DNA of 64,000 nt from Micromonospora thermarum (GTDB lineage Bacteria > Actinomycetota > Actinomycetes > Mycobacteriales > Micromonosporaceae), in contig NZ_JAATEO010000024.1 in NCBI RefSeq assembly GCF_012034245.1, forward strand, positions 41,868-105,867, read 5' to 3'. The first letter of the stretch is position 1. Every line of letters starts with the position of its first letter. Made by a program: the position numbers and the translations under genes. The notes below the pieces were generated by a model. That model saw only the letters and a list, made by a program, of their open reading frames with translations, was not told the DNA's origin and made no database searches. Shown piece by piece: positions 23,448 through 30,822 of the stretch.

Positions 23448-23495
23448 ATCAGGGCTTCCTCGACGACCACGGCGGCGGTACCTTGACACCGTGTT

Positions 23496-23521
23496 CACCG
23501 CCGCGTGACAACGCGGCGGTG
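23496..23521 (+). repeat. Perfect 11-bp hairpin with GACA loop
   Basis: CACCGCCGCGT-GACA-ACGCGGCGGTG. It lies between the vapB operator and a second hairpin at 23565. A TTGACA hexamer at 23483-23488 precedes it. It may terminate antisense transcription or be part of a small RNA. Confidence 0.5.
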
Positions 23522-23564
23522 CTGACCTTCGCGGCCCTGCACAGCGGCTGACCGTGAGTGCCGT

Positions 23565-23594
23565 CAGGCCCGTACGCCGGGGCGTACGGGCCTG
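23565..23594. terminator. Perfect 14-bp terminator hairpin downstream of the lipoprotein gene
   Basis: CAGGCCCGTACGCC-GG-GGCGTACGGGCCTG is a perfect 14-bp stem with a 2-base loop, 39 bases after the stop of the lipoprotein gene on the minus strand. No T-run follows, as is typical for this GC content. Confidence 0.75.
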
Positions 23595-23633
23595 AGTGGT
23601 GAACGTGGCGGTCAGCTCTCCGTCACGGTCAGG

Positions 23634-24347
23634 TCAGAGCTTGCTGAAGTCGATCACGTCCTGCGCGTCGGGCTTCTTGATCTCGGGGAACGAGTCCCCG
23701 AACCCGCTGAACACGAGCTTGCCCTGTTTGTCGGGGTCCTCGGTGAGCAGCGGGTACGGCTCGCCGGTCGTCGCGACGTACAGCTTGCTCTGGTCGGACT
23801 TGTCGATCAGCGTGATCACCGGGCCGGCGTCGATGGACGTGCTCGCCCCCTTGCTGACCTTGCCGTCGGGCTTGAGGATCTCGTCCGGGTCACCGAGCTT
23901 GAAGACGTTGGCGAAGTCCTCGTCCTTCGGCGACACCTTCACCCACCGGTCGCCGACGAGCTGGGCGAGGCCCGCGCCCTGCGGGCCGCCGTTCTCCTTC
24001 CAGAAGGCTTCGTCCGCCTTGAAGTACGGTTGGCCGCCCACCAGCAGCGTCTGGATGGTGCTGCTACCCATGTCGATCGTGCCCACGAGGTCCTTGCCCT
24101 GGACCTTCAGGTCGACGGACATGGTGGTGCCGTCCTCCCGCGCCTGGCCCTTGATCTGGAACGACCCGGCCTTGTCCAGGGCCGCGGTCGCCTTCGCCAG
24201 GATCTCGTCCGCGGTCAGGTCCGCGACGCCGTTGCCGGCCGGTGCCGACGGAGCGGACCAGGTGGCGCCGCCGGCCGTGCGGTCACCGCAGCCGGCGAGC
24301 ACCATGCCCGCGACGGCCAATGGCACGAGTACGCGTGCCACACGCAT
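23634..24347 (-). CDS. LppX/LprG-family lipoprotein
   Basis: The 237-residue protein starts with a lipoprotein signal (VLVPLAVAGMVLAGC, lipobox LAGC at about residue 18). After it, DLTADEILAKATAALDKAGS, FQIKGQAREDGTTMSVDLKV and LVGTIDMGSSTIQTLLVGGQ are the usual opening of the LppX_LprAFG fold, and the domain ends with TTGEPYPLLTEDPDKQGKLV and FSGFGDSF. Family members carry lipids or lipoglycans in a hydrophobic cavity at the outer face of the membrane in mycobacteria; in other actinomycetes the role is unclear. ATG at 24347 with GAGAGAGG upstream fits a signal peptide start. It is monocistronic and ends at the strong 23565-23594 hairpin. Confidence 0.88.
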   Translation of the reverse strand: MRVARVLVPLAVAGMVLAGCGDRTAGGATWSAPSAPAGNGVADLTADEILAKATAALDKAGSFQIKGQAREDGTTMSVDLKVQGKDLVGTIDMGSSTIQTLLVGGQPYFKADEAFWKENGGPQGAGLAQLVGDRWVKVSPKDEDFANVFKLGDPDEILKPDGKVSKGASTSIDAGPVITLIDKSDQSKLYVATTGEPYPLLTEDPDKQGKLVFSGFGDSFPEIKKPDAQDVIDFSKL

Positions 24348-24476
24348 GATTGAGCCTCTCTCTCGTCCCCAGCCCCCATGATCAGGGGAAACCTCGCAGA
24401 GCATAGGCGGCTCCACCGATGGTGTGGGGCCCCGAGCCGGCCGGGCCGGGCCACGCGGCAGGGCGGACGGCGCGGC

Positions 24477-25214
24477 TCAGTTCGGGTACGCCGGGGCGTC
24501 GAGGATCGCGCTGAAGCGCTCCTCGGCGAGGTCGAGCTGGTCGAGGATGTGCCGCTTCACCGGTGGCGCCAGCGGCGTGTCCGGACGGGTCACCAGTTCC
24601 CGGAGCACCGGCACCAGCGGCCGGTACTTCGCGGCCCAGGTCGGCACCTTCGGCCCCACCGAGTGGATCACGCCCACCCCGTTGTCGGTGAAGTCGGAGA
24701 CCTTGATGACCCGCGCCCACGGCTCCCGGTCGAGGCTCGCCGCGACGTGCTCCCGGTACTGGACGTGGCGGTCGCGGTCGGGGTCGTACACCGGGTTGGT
24801 GACGGCGGCGACGAGGCGCGCGACGCGCGGGCCGAACCGGCCGGCGAGGGTGGCCAGCGCGGCCTCGCGGACGTCGGCGCCGGCCCGGCCGTCGCCCAGG
24901 GCGGCCAGGTCGGCCGGGTGGTCCTCGACGGTGTCGTGCAGCAGGCCGGCGACGATGACGTCGACGTCGCGGACCCGGTAGTGGTGCAGCATCCGGATCG
25001 CGACCCGCAGCAGGTGGTTGAGGTACGGCTCGCGGACCCGCCGGTCGTCGCGGTGCAGGTGGGCGGCGAGGTCGAGGGCCTCGGTGAGGCGCGCCCGCTC
25101 GGCCTCGGCGAAGTCACGGATCTCGAGCCGGAACCGGGCGAGCAGGCCGGGCTCGCCGTGGATCTCGGTGATCGCGTGCATCGGCATCGTGGCGAGGTGC
25201 GCGGGGAACTCCAT
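24477..25214 (-). CDS. HD-domain protein (SpoT-like HD fold)
   Basis: The 245-residue protein has an HD metal-dependent phosphohydrolase domain: YLNHLLRVAIRMLHHY (His67), VAGLLHDTVEDHPADL (His93-Asp94) and VIKVSDFTDNGVGVIH (the downstream Asp). The HDTVED wording resembles the hydrolase half of RelA/SpoT, but there is no synthetase, TGS or ACT domain and some ppGpp-binding residues cannot be checked by eye. It could be a small alarmone hydrolase-like or a different nucleotide phosphohydrolase. ATG at 25214; 32 bases separate it from the upstream membrane protein gene on the same strand, so co-transcription is likely. Confidence 0.82.
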   Translation of the reverse strand: MEFPAHLATMPMHAITEIHGEPGLLARFRLEIRDFAEAERARLTEALDLAAHLHRDDRRVREPYLNHLLRVAIRMLHHYRVRDVDVIVAGLLHDTVEDHPADLAALGDGRAGADVREAALATLAGRFGPRVARLVAAVTNPVYDPDRDRHVQYREHVAASLDREPWARVIKVSDFTDNGVGVIHSVGPKVPTWAAKYRPLVPVLRELVTRPDTPLAPPVKRHILDQLDLAEERFSAILDAPAYPN

Positions 25215-25246
25215 GACCCACTTCTACCCGACCCGCGCCACGAGGC

Positions 25247-25855
25247 TCAGCGGGGTGGCCGGCCCTGGACGCGGTACGCGTGCGCCTCGTGCCACACGTG
25301 CGGGTAGACGCCCACCTCGAAGTACCGGCGGATCCGGTCGATCGGGGCGCCCGCGTGGTCGTGCCAGAGCCACCAGACCGGCAGGACGGTGAACAGCACG
25401 TAGTTGGCGGCGACCAGGGGCAGGTAGAGCGGGCCGAGCAGGCGCGCCTGGAGGATGTGGGTGTCCTCGTGGCGCTGGATGCGCGGGTTGCTGCCGGCGC
25501 AGACCGTGCCGAGGGTGGTGGCGTACCGGGGCCAGACGCCCTCGACGACGCTGACCCGGCAGGCGTGCCGGGAGCCGGGCGCGTCGAGGGTGTGCCCGGC
25601 GGCCAGGTGCAGGGCCAGGTACACCGCGCCGAGCGCGGTGTTGGGCAGGCTCCACGTGTGGTCGACCAGGAACAGGGCGACGCCGCGCGGCCCACGGGGG
25701 TAGACCCCGGTGGCGGCGACCGCCCCGCCGAACACGGCACCCGGGACGAGGCCCGCGACCGTCCCGGCGAGCAGCCCGACCGGGCCGGCGGCCAGCCCGC
25801 CCAGCGTGGCGCCCGCGACGACGTGCACGACCGCGCTGACGATTCCGGCGACCAT
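25247..25855 (-). CDS. Small membrane protein with HExxH motif
   Basis: I do not recognise a named family. The 202-residue protein has two or three glycine/alanine-rich hydrophobic segments at the start (IVSAVVHVVAGATLGGLAAG, then LLAGTVAGLVPGAVFGGAVA), a middle soluble part, HEDTHILQARLLGPLYLPLV at about 129-148 and one more membrane segment (AANYVLFTVLPVWWLW). HEDTH is a match to the zinc-protease HExxH motif, followed by a glutamine that is often seen in M48/M56-like or DUF-type membrane metalloproteins; a third ligand could be His in VWHEAHAY near the end. The start ATG at 25855 is chosen because hydrophobic sequence begins there. A protease activity is only suggested by the motif. Confidence 0.7.
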   Translation of the reverse strand: MVAGIVSAVVHVVAGATLGGLAAGPVGLLAGTVAGLVPGAVFGGAVAATGVYPRGPRGVALFLVDHTWSLPNTALGAVYLALHLAAGHTLDAPGSRHACRVSVVEGVWPRYATTLGTVCAGSNPRIQRHEDTHILQARLLGPLYLPLVAANYVLFTVLPVWWLWHDHAGAPIDRIRRYFEVGVYPHVWHEAHAYRVQGRPPR

Positions 25856-25982
25856 GGGCCCGCTCCTCGCCTCGGGAACCTGAGTCCATGGTGGCACCGG
25901 AACGGGGAGACAGCGCCGTCGGATTCCGGGCACCCCCGCCACGTGAGACCCGCCGTCGGTGGGGCCCGTTACGCTGCCCGGC

Positions 25983-26423
25983 ATGGTTCCGATCTCCTGC
26001 GTGCTGCTGGTCGATCCGCACGGCCGACTGCTGATGCAGCTGCGCGACGGCAACGCGCCGTACTACCCGCACACCTGGGGGCTGCCGGGCGGGCACGGTG
26101 AGCCCGGGGAGAGCCCCGAGGAGACGGCCCTGCGGGAACTGCACGAGGAGACCGGGCTGTCCCCGGCCGGTCCGCTCCGGCTCTTCGCCCGGCAGGAGCT
26201 GCCGGAGCAGGGCCTGGCCAAGCACTACTTCTGCGGCGCCACCTGGGCGCGGCAGGAGGACGTGGTGCTCGGTGAGGGCGCGGCGATCGTGTTCCTCACC
26301 GTCGACGAGGTCCGCGACGGCCGCCCGTACACGCCGGGCACCGCCGACATGCTGGCGCGCTTCCTCGACTCACCGGCGTACGCCGACCTGGCCGCCGGCG
26401 CTGCGGACCCGGCCGCCCGCTGA
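25983..26423 (+). CDS. Nudix hydrolase
   Basis: The 146-residue protein is a single Nudix domain. VPISCVLLVDPHGRLLMQLR starts the fold and the box GGHGEPGESPEETALRELHE, continued by ETGL, matches GX5EX7REUXEEXGU. YYPHTWGLPGGHGE is the MutT-type entry to the box. No extra domain gives a substrate hint; it could clean oxidised or non-canonical nucleotides. ATG at 25983 gives MVPISCVLL. It is divergent from the HExxH membrane protein gene, with 127 bases between. Confidence 0.9.
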   Translation: MVPISCVLLVDPHGRLLMQLRDGNAPYYPHTWGLPGGHGEPGESPEETALRELHEETGLSPAGPLRLFARQELPEQGLAKHYFCGATWARQEDVVLGEGAAIVFLTVDEVRDGRPYTPGTADMLARFLDSPAYADLAAGAADPAAR

Positions 26424-26515
26424 CCGGCCGCGCGAGCGAGCCGGCCCGCCGACCGGCGGTAGTCCCCGCGACCCGAGCCGCATCGGCGACCGTGTCGCCC
26501 TCCAGCGGCGCACGG

Positions 26516-27302
26516 TCAGCGGGACGCGGCCGGCGGGTGCCAGTCGGCGTACCGGGCCATGTTCCGCAGCGCCAGCCGCGGGGGGACCAGGCGCATCAGC
26601 GTGTTCCGCACCGCGATCGCGGCGGGGTTGCGCAGCTGCTGGCCGAGCCGCCCCATCCCGTACGAGGCGCGAGCGATCGCCTGGCTGCGGGGCCGGCGCT
26701 GCCGGTCGTACGCGCGCAACGCCTCCGGGACCCCGGCGGCGGGCACGCCGGCGCAGACCGCGCCGAGCACCACCGCGTCCTCGATGGCCTGGCCGGCGCC
26801 CTGCCCGAGGTTCGGGGTCATCGCGTGGGCGGCGTCGCCGAGCAGCGCCACCCGCCCGCGCACGTACGACGGCAGTGGCGTGGCGAGGTGGTACAGGTCG
26901 GTGCGGATCACCGACTCCGGCGGTGTCGCCGCGAGCAGGGCCGGGATCGGGTCGTGCCAGTCGCCGAACCGTTCCCGTACGGCGGCCAGCTCGTCGGGGA
27001 CCGTCAGGCCCGGCGGGGCGGTGACCGCCCCGAACCAGTAGATCCGGTCGCCGCCGATCGGCACCATTCCGAACTCGGTGCCGCGACCCCAGCTGATCGC
27101 GGTCGGCACCGGCCCGGCGACGGTGGTCACCGCGCGCCAGGCGGTGCTGCCCGCGTACACCGGGGGCGGGGTGTCGGGCCAGAGCCGGTCGCGGAGGACG
27201 CTGCGCAGCCCGTCGGCGCCGACCACCAGGTCGGCCCGGACGCCGGCCGAGCCGCGCAGGCGTACCTCGCCGGTGTCCGGGTCGACGTATCCGTCATGCC
27301 GG
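26516..27302 (-). pseudogene. FAD-dependent monooxygenase, N-terminal FAD domain deleted
   Basis: The frame contains the middle and C-terminal parts of a PHBH-type flavin monooxygenase: DLVVGADGLRS (the DG motif), ISWGRGTEFGMVPIGGDRIY, VALLGDAAHAMTPNLGQGAG (the GD motif) and RRPRSQAIARASY. The first ~130 residues, including the GxGxxG dinucleotide fold, are missing. Reading upstream, the frame meets the 3' end of the AraC gene at 27303; no start codon with a ribosome-binding site lies there, and no GxGxxG exists in any nearby frame. So the gene was cut by a deletion whose edge is now the AraC stop. The protein could not bind FAD and is presumed dead. Confidence 0.8.
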
Positions 27303-28241
27303 TCAGCCTTCCACGGCGGCGAGGCGGTGGTCGCGGGGGCTCACCCCGCGGACCCGCCGGAAGGCGGTACTCAGCGCGAACGGGCTGCCGTAGCCGACCC
27401 GGCGGGCCACCGCGCCGAGCGTGGCGTACGGCTCGCGGAGCAGGTCGGCGGCGAGCGCGAGCCGCCAGCCGGTCAGGTACGTCATCGGCGGCTCGCCGAC
27501 GAGGTCGGTGAAGCGGCGGGCCAGGGCGGCCCGGGATACCCCCACCTCGGCGGCGAGGGTGGCCACCGTCCAGGGCCGGGCCGGGTCGTTCTGGAGCAGC
27601 CGCAGGGCGGGGCCGACCACCGGGTCGGCGGCGGCCACGTACCAGGCGGGTGCCGCGCCGGGCCGCGCGAACCAGTGCCGCAGCGCGGCGATCAGCAGCA
27701 GGTCGAGCAGCCGGTCGAGGACGGCCGCCTGACCCGGTGCGTCGCGGGTGACCTCCTCGGCGAGCAGCGGCACGAGGGGGGTGCGCCAGTCGTCGCCGCT
27801 CACCGTGACCAGCGGCGGCAGGGCGGTGAGCAGCCGCCGGCCGGGTTCGCCGGGGAGCTGGTAGGTGCCGGTCAGCAGCACGGTCGCGCCGGTCGGGCTG
27901 GTGCCCCACGTCCGTACGCCGAGCGCCATGCTCTCGGTGAGCGGTTCGCCGTGGATCGTGGTGCACCGCTGCCCGGAATGGATCACCACCTGCGGCGGGG
28001 TGGCCGGGTCGTCGGCCACCAGGTAGCCGTCGGGGCCGCGCAGCACGGCCACGTCGCCGGGGTGCAGCCGCACCGCCGGCCCGTCGTCCGGCACCACCCA
28101 CCCGTCGCCCCGGACCAGCGCCACCACGGTCAGCGGGGCGCGGTCCTCGATGCGCAGCGAGAACGGCGGGTCGAGCATCGACCGCAGCAGGAATGCGCCG
28201 CGCGCGCGGGGCCCGTCGAGCAGTCCGGTGAGCGGATCCAC
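27303..28241 (-). CDS. AraC-family regulator with N-terminal cupin
   Basis: The 312-residue protein has an AraC-type cupin (Cupin_6) sensor: GPRARGAFLLRSMLDPPFSL, APLTVVALVRGDGWVV and VRLHPGDVAVLRGPDGYLVA, then the double HTH at about 215-310: TVATLAAEVGVSRAALARRF, TDLVGEPPMTYLTGWRLALA and RVGYGSPFALSTAFRRVRGV. Such regulators are often encoded next to the oxidoreductase genes they control. Here both neighbours (FAD monooxygenase and NmrA-like protein) lack their 5' ends, so the regulator may have lost its targets. The GTG at 28241 begins VDPLTGLLDG as in relatives I recall; a GTG at 28274 is possible. Confidence 0.87.
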   Translation of the reverse strand: MDPLTGLLDGPRARGAFLLRSMLDPPFSLRIEDRAPLTVVALVRGDGWVVPDDGPAVRLHPGDVAVLRGPDGYLVADDPATPPQVVIHSGQRCTTIHGEPLTESMALGVRTWGTSPTGATVLLTGTYQLPGEPGRRLLTALPPLVTVSGDDWRTPLVPLLAEEVTRDAPGQAAVLDRLLDLLLIAALRHWFARPGAAPAWYVAAADPVVGPALRLLQNDPARPWTVATLAAEVGVSRAALARRFTDLVGEPPMTYLTGWRLALAADLLREPYATLGAVARRVGYGSPFALSTAFRRVRGVSPRDHRLAAVEG

Positions 28242-28322
28242 GCCCTCACTGTAGACGCTCGCGTATGACTGCACGATCCTCGGCCATTCATCGTCTCGCC
28301 GCCGGCGGCTTGACTGTCCTCA

Positions 28323-28700
28323 GTGCCCGAACCGTTCGTCGACGCCGACGACATCGCCGACGTCGCGGTCGCCGCGCTCACCGGGGACGGGCACGCCGGC
28401 CAGCTCTACGAGCTCACCGGCCCGCGCGTGCTGACCTTCGCCGAGGCGGTCGCCGAGATCGCCGCCGCGACCGGCCGCGACGTCCGCTTCACCACGGTCA
28501 CCACCCAGGCGTACGCGGCGGCGCTCGCCGCCGTGGGCGTCCCCGCCGAGGTGGCGGGTTTGCTCACGTACCTGTTCACCGAGGTCCTCGACGGCAACGC
28601 GCACGTGGCCGACGGCGTCGAACGGGTCCTCGGCCGGCCCGCCCGCGACTCCGCCGGCTACGCGGCCGCGACCGCGGCGACCGGGGTGTGGAAGCCCTGA
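28323..28700 (+). pseudogene. NmrA-like NAD(P)-binding protein, C-terminal fragment
   Basis: The 125 residues VPEPFVDADDIADVAVAALT, GHAGQLYELTGPRVLTFAEA and VAEIAAATGRDVRFT are the C-terminal half of an atypical short-chain dehydrogenase (NmrA/HSCARG-like), which is normally about 280 residues with an N-terminal GATGxxG nucleotide site. That half is gone; the frame begins abruptly just after the divergent AraC gene. The remaining part could not bind NAD(P)H. GTG at 28323 would allow translation of the fragment. It lies 45 bases upstream of the FUSC-like gene. Confidence 0.75.
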
Positions 28701-28745
28701 CCGGCACCCGCCGTTACGCTCGCCGCCGGGGGTGAGGAGGCGGCG

Positions 28746-29870
28746 ATGATCCGGTGGGGGTGGGCTCGGACGGCCGCCGGTCGGCTGCGGCACGGATGGC
28801 GGCCGGTGGTCGAGGCGACCCTGGCCGCGACCGTCGCCTGGTTCCTCGCCGCCGACCTGGTCGGCGACCCGCAGCCGTTCTTCGCGCCCGCCGCCGCCCT
28901 CATCGTGCTCGGGCAGGCGCGCGGGCAGCGGATCCGCCGGGCGGTGGAGGTGGTGCTGGGGGTCACCGCCGGCGTGCTGGTCGCCGACCTCGTGCTGCAG
29001 GCGCTCGGCCCGCGCACCACCGGGACGGTGTTCACGGTCATCCTGCTCACCGTCGCCCTGGCGGTGACCGTCGGCGCCACCGGCGTGACCCTCGTGCAGG
29101 CGGCCGTCTCCGCCCTGTACCTGGTGGCGGTCCCGCCGCCCGGCGACTCGCTGGTGCCGTTCCGGTTCGTCGACGCCCTCATCGGCGGGGCGGTCGCGAT
29201 CGTCGTCAGCCAATTCGTGGGCGCCCGCCGGCCGCTCGCCCGTCTCGCCGGCGAGGTCCGGGACACCTTCGACGCGCTGGCCGCACTGGTCACCGAGGTC
29301 GCGGACGCGCTCGACCGCCGCGACTCCGGGGCCGCCCTCGCGGTCCTGGAGCGGGCCCGCGGGATGGACGCCGCCGTGGACCGGCTCCGCGACGAGGTCC
29401 GGGCCGCGGGGGAGGCGCTGCGCCTGCACGTCCGCCGTCGCCGCCACCTCGGGCGGCTGGAGTCGGTCGACGCGGCGCTGCACCAGATCGACTACGTGGT
29501 CCGCAACGTCCGCGTCCTGGCCCGGGCCGGGGTCACCCTGAGCCGCCTGCCCACCCCGCCGCCGGCCGCCGTGGGCGACGTCCTGCGTCGCCTCGCCGGG
29601 GCCGTCCAGGCGGCCGGCGCGGCGCTCGCCGCCGACCTCGACGGCGCCGGCGTCGAGGCCGACCGGCACGCCGAGCGGGCCGAGCAGGAGGCCCTGGCGG
29701 CGGTCCGGTCCGCCGGCCGGCTGTACACGCCGGGCGGCACCCTGCCGCTCGCCATGATCGTCGGACAGGTCCGGGCCACGGCCATCGACCTGCTGCGGGG
29801 CGTGGGTGCCGACGACGACGCCGCCGTGCTCACCCGGGTCGACGAGGCGCTCGGGCTGCCCGGCCGCTGA
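28746..29870 (+). CDS. FUSC/aromatic-acid-exporter-like membrane protein
   Basis: The 374-residue protein has an N-terminal membrane half of about six helices (EATLAATVAWFLAADLVG, VEVVLGVTAGVLVADLVLQA, TVFTVILLTVALAVTVGATG, LVQAAVSALYLVAVPPPG, LIGGAVAIVVSQFVGARRP) and a C-terminal cytoplasmic helical half (about 170-374) rich in charged residues. This layout fits the FUSC/ArAE-type superfamily (YhcP/DUF939-like) that exports aromatic acids or is of unknown role. ATG at 28746 has GTGAGGAGG upstream. A 21-bp tandem repeat starts 12 bases after its stop, so the end of the transcript runs into a G-rich minisatellite. Confidence 0.83.
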   Translation: MIRWGWARTAAGRLRHGWRPVVEATLAATVAWFLAADLVGDPQPFFAPAAALIVLGQARGQRIRRAVEVVLGVTAGVLVADLVLQALGPRTTGTVFTVILLTVALAVTVGATGVTLVQAAVSALYLVAVPPPGDSLVPFRFVDALIGGAVAIVVSQFVGARRPLARLAGEVRDTFDALAALVTEVADALDRRDSGAALAVLERARGMDAAVDRLRDEVRAAGEALRLHVRRRRHLGRLESVDAALHQIDYVVRNVRVLARAGVTLSRLPTPPPAAVGDVLRRLAGAVQAAGAALAADLDGAGVEADRHAERAEQEALAAVRSAGRLYTPGGTLPLAMIVGQVRATAIDLLRGVGADDDAAVLTRVDEALGLPGR

Positions 29871-29882
29871 GTGCCCGCGCGG

Positions 29883-30030
29883 GACCGGTCCGGGTACGGC
29901 GCGGACCGGCCGGGTGCGGCGCGGGGCCGGTCGGGGTGCGGCGCGGGGCCGGTCGGGGTGCGGCGCGGACCGGCCGGGGTGCGGCGCGGACCGGCCGGGG
30001 TGCGGCGCGGGCCGGTCGGGGTGCGGCGCG
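29883..30030. repeat. Minisatellite: about seven 20-22 bp tandem units
   Basis: The unit is GACCGGCCGGGGTGCGGCGC G with variants (GGGCCGGTCGGGGTGCGGCG CG, GACCGGTCCGGGTACGGCGC G). Seven units run from 29883 to 30030, with lengths 21, 20, 22, 22, 21, 21 and 21, and a partial unit follows. It fills the gap between the convergent FUSC-like and hydrolase genes. Alternating GACCGG and GGGCCGG unit types suggest higher-order duplication. Confidence 0.85.
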
Positions 30031-30046
30031 GGGCCGCCGGCCCCGG

Positions 30047-30748
30047 TCAGGTGCCGGTGAGCCAGCTCGCGGCCTCGGCGCGGATGTCGGCGGGCACCTC
30101 GTGCCCGTCCGGGAACTCGTGGTAGGTCACGTCGTAGCCGAGCGAGCGCAGCCGGGGCACCAACCGCCGGCTGCACGCGTCGACCGGCAGGACCGGGTCG
30201 GCGACGCCGTGCGAGACGTACACCCGCGGCCGGCCGTGCGTGACCAGGGGCGCGGCGAAGCCGGGGGAGAAGGCCACCACCGCGTCGACCAGGTCGCCGT
30301 TGGTCAGGCCCAGGGACAGGGCGTACGAGGCGCCGTCGGAGAACCCGCCGAACGCCACCCGGTCGACGGGGTGGCCGGCGAACACGCTGGTGAGCAGCGT
30401 GTCGATGCGACGGACGTCGACGCCGAAGCCCTCCACGATCAGGTCCCAGCTGCTGGCGGCGGCCTGCGGGGCGACCAGCAGGAGGCGGTGCGTGTCGGCG
30501 ATCGGGAGCAGCAGGTCGAGGCCCTGCCGGGCCGAGCCGCCGGCGCCGTGCAGCAGCAGGACCAGGCGGTACGGCCGGCCGTCCGCCGGCTCCGGGGCGT
30601 ACACCATCGCGAGGGGGTCGCCCGCGGCGTCGGTCAACGGGACCAGCCCGGCGGCGGCCCGGACCGACGGCGGGCCCGGACGCGCGGTGAGCCGGCCGTG
30701 CCGGGGGTTCTCCTCCGGCGCCCGGTGCGGCGGCGCGGGTTCGGCCAC
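30047..30748 (-). CDS. Alpha/beta-hydrolase (esterase / PHB-depolymerase-like)
   Basis: The 233-residue protein has the oxyanion turn LVLLLHGAGGSARQGLD, the nucleophile elbow AFGGFSDGASYALSLG (GxSxG with Ser at about 138), the acid in SHGVADPVLPVDACSRRL and the catalytic His in YHEFPDGHEVPADIR. The overall pattern resembles the phospholipase/carboxylesterase (YpfH/YitV) and PHB-depolymerase-like group. There is no signal peptide. The N-terminal 30 residues are Pro/Arg-rich and probably disordered. The start is GTG at 30748; a later start near the fold is possible. Its stop is 16 bases from the minisatellite. Confidence 0.85.
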   Translation of the reverse strand: MAEPAPPHRAPEENPRHGRLTARPGPPSVRAAAGLVPLTDAAGDPLAMVYAPEPADGRPYRLVLLLHGAGGSARQGLDLLLPIADTHRLLLVAPQAAASSWDLIVEGFGVDVRRIDTLLTSVFAGHPVDRVAFGGFSDGASYALSLGLTNGDLVDAVVAFSPGFAAPLVTHGRPRVYVSHGVADPVLPVDACSRRLVPRLRSLGYDVTYHEFPDGHEVPADIRAEAASWLTGT

Positions 30749-30822
30749 GGGCTCACGGTCCTTCGGTCGGCGAAGCGGACGGCCGGCGCTTACCCGCCGG
30801 CGGGGCGGCTAACCCCGCCCGG

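Noticed and set aside
29871..30125. Plus-strand frame with heptad PVGVRRG repeats
   Set aside because: It is only the translation of the 21-bp minisatellite; no start signal and no conserved ends.
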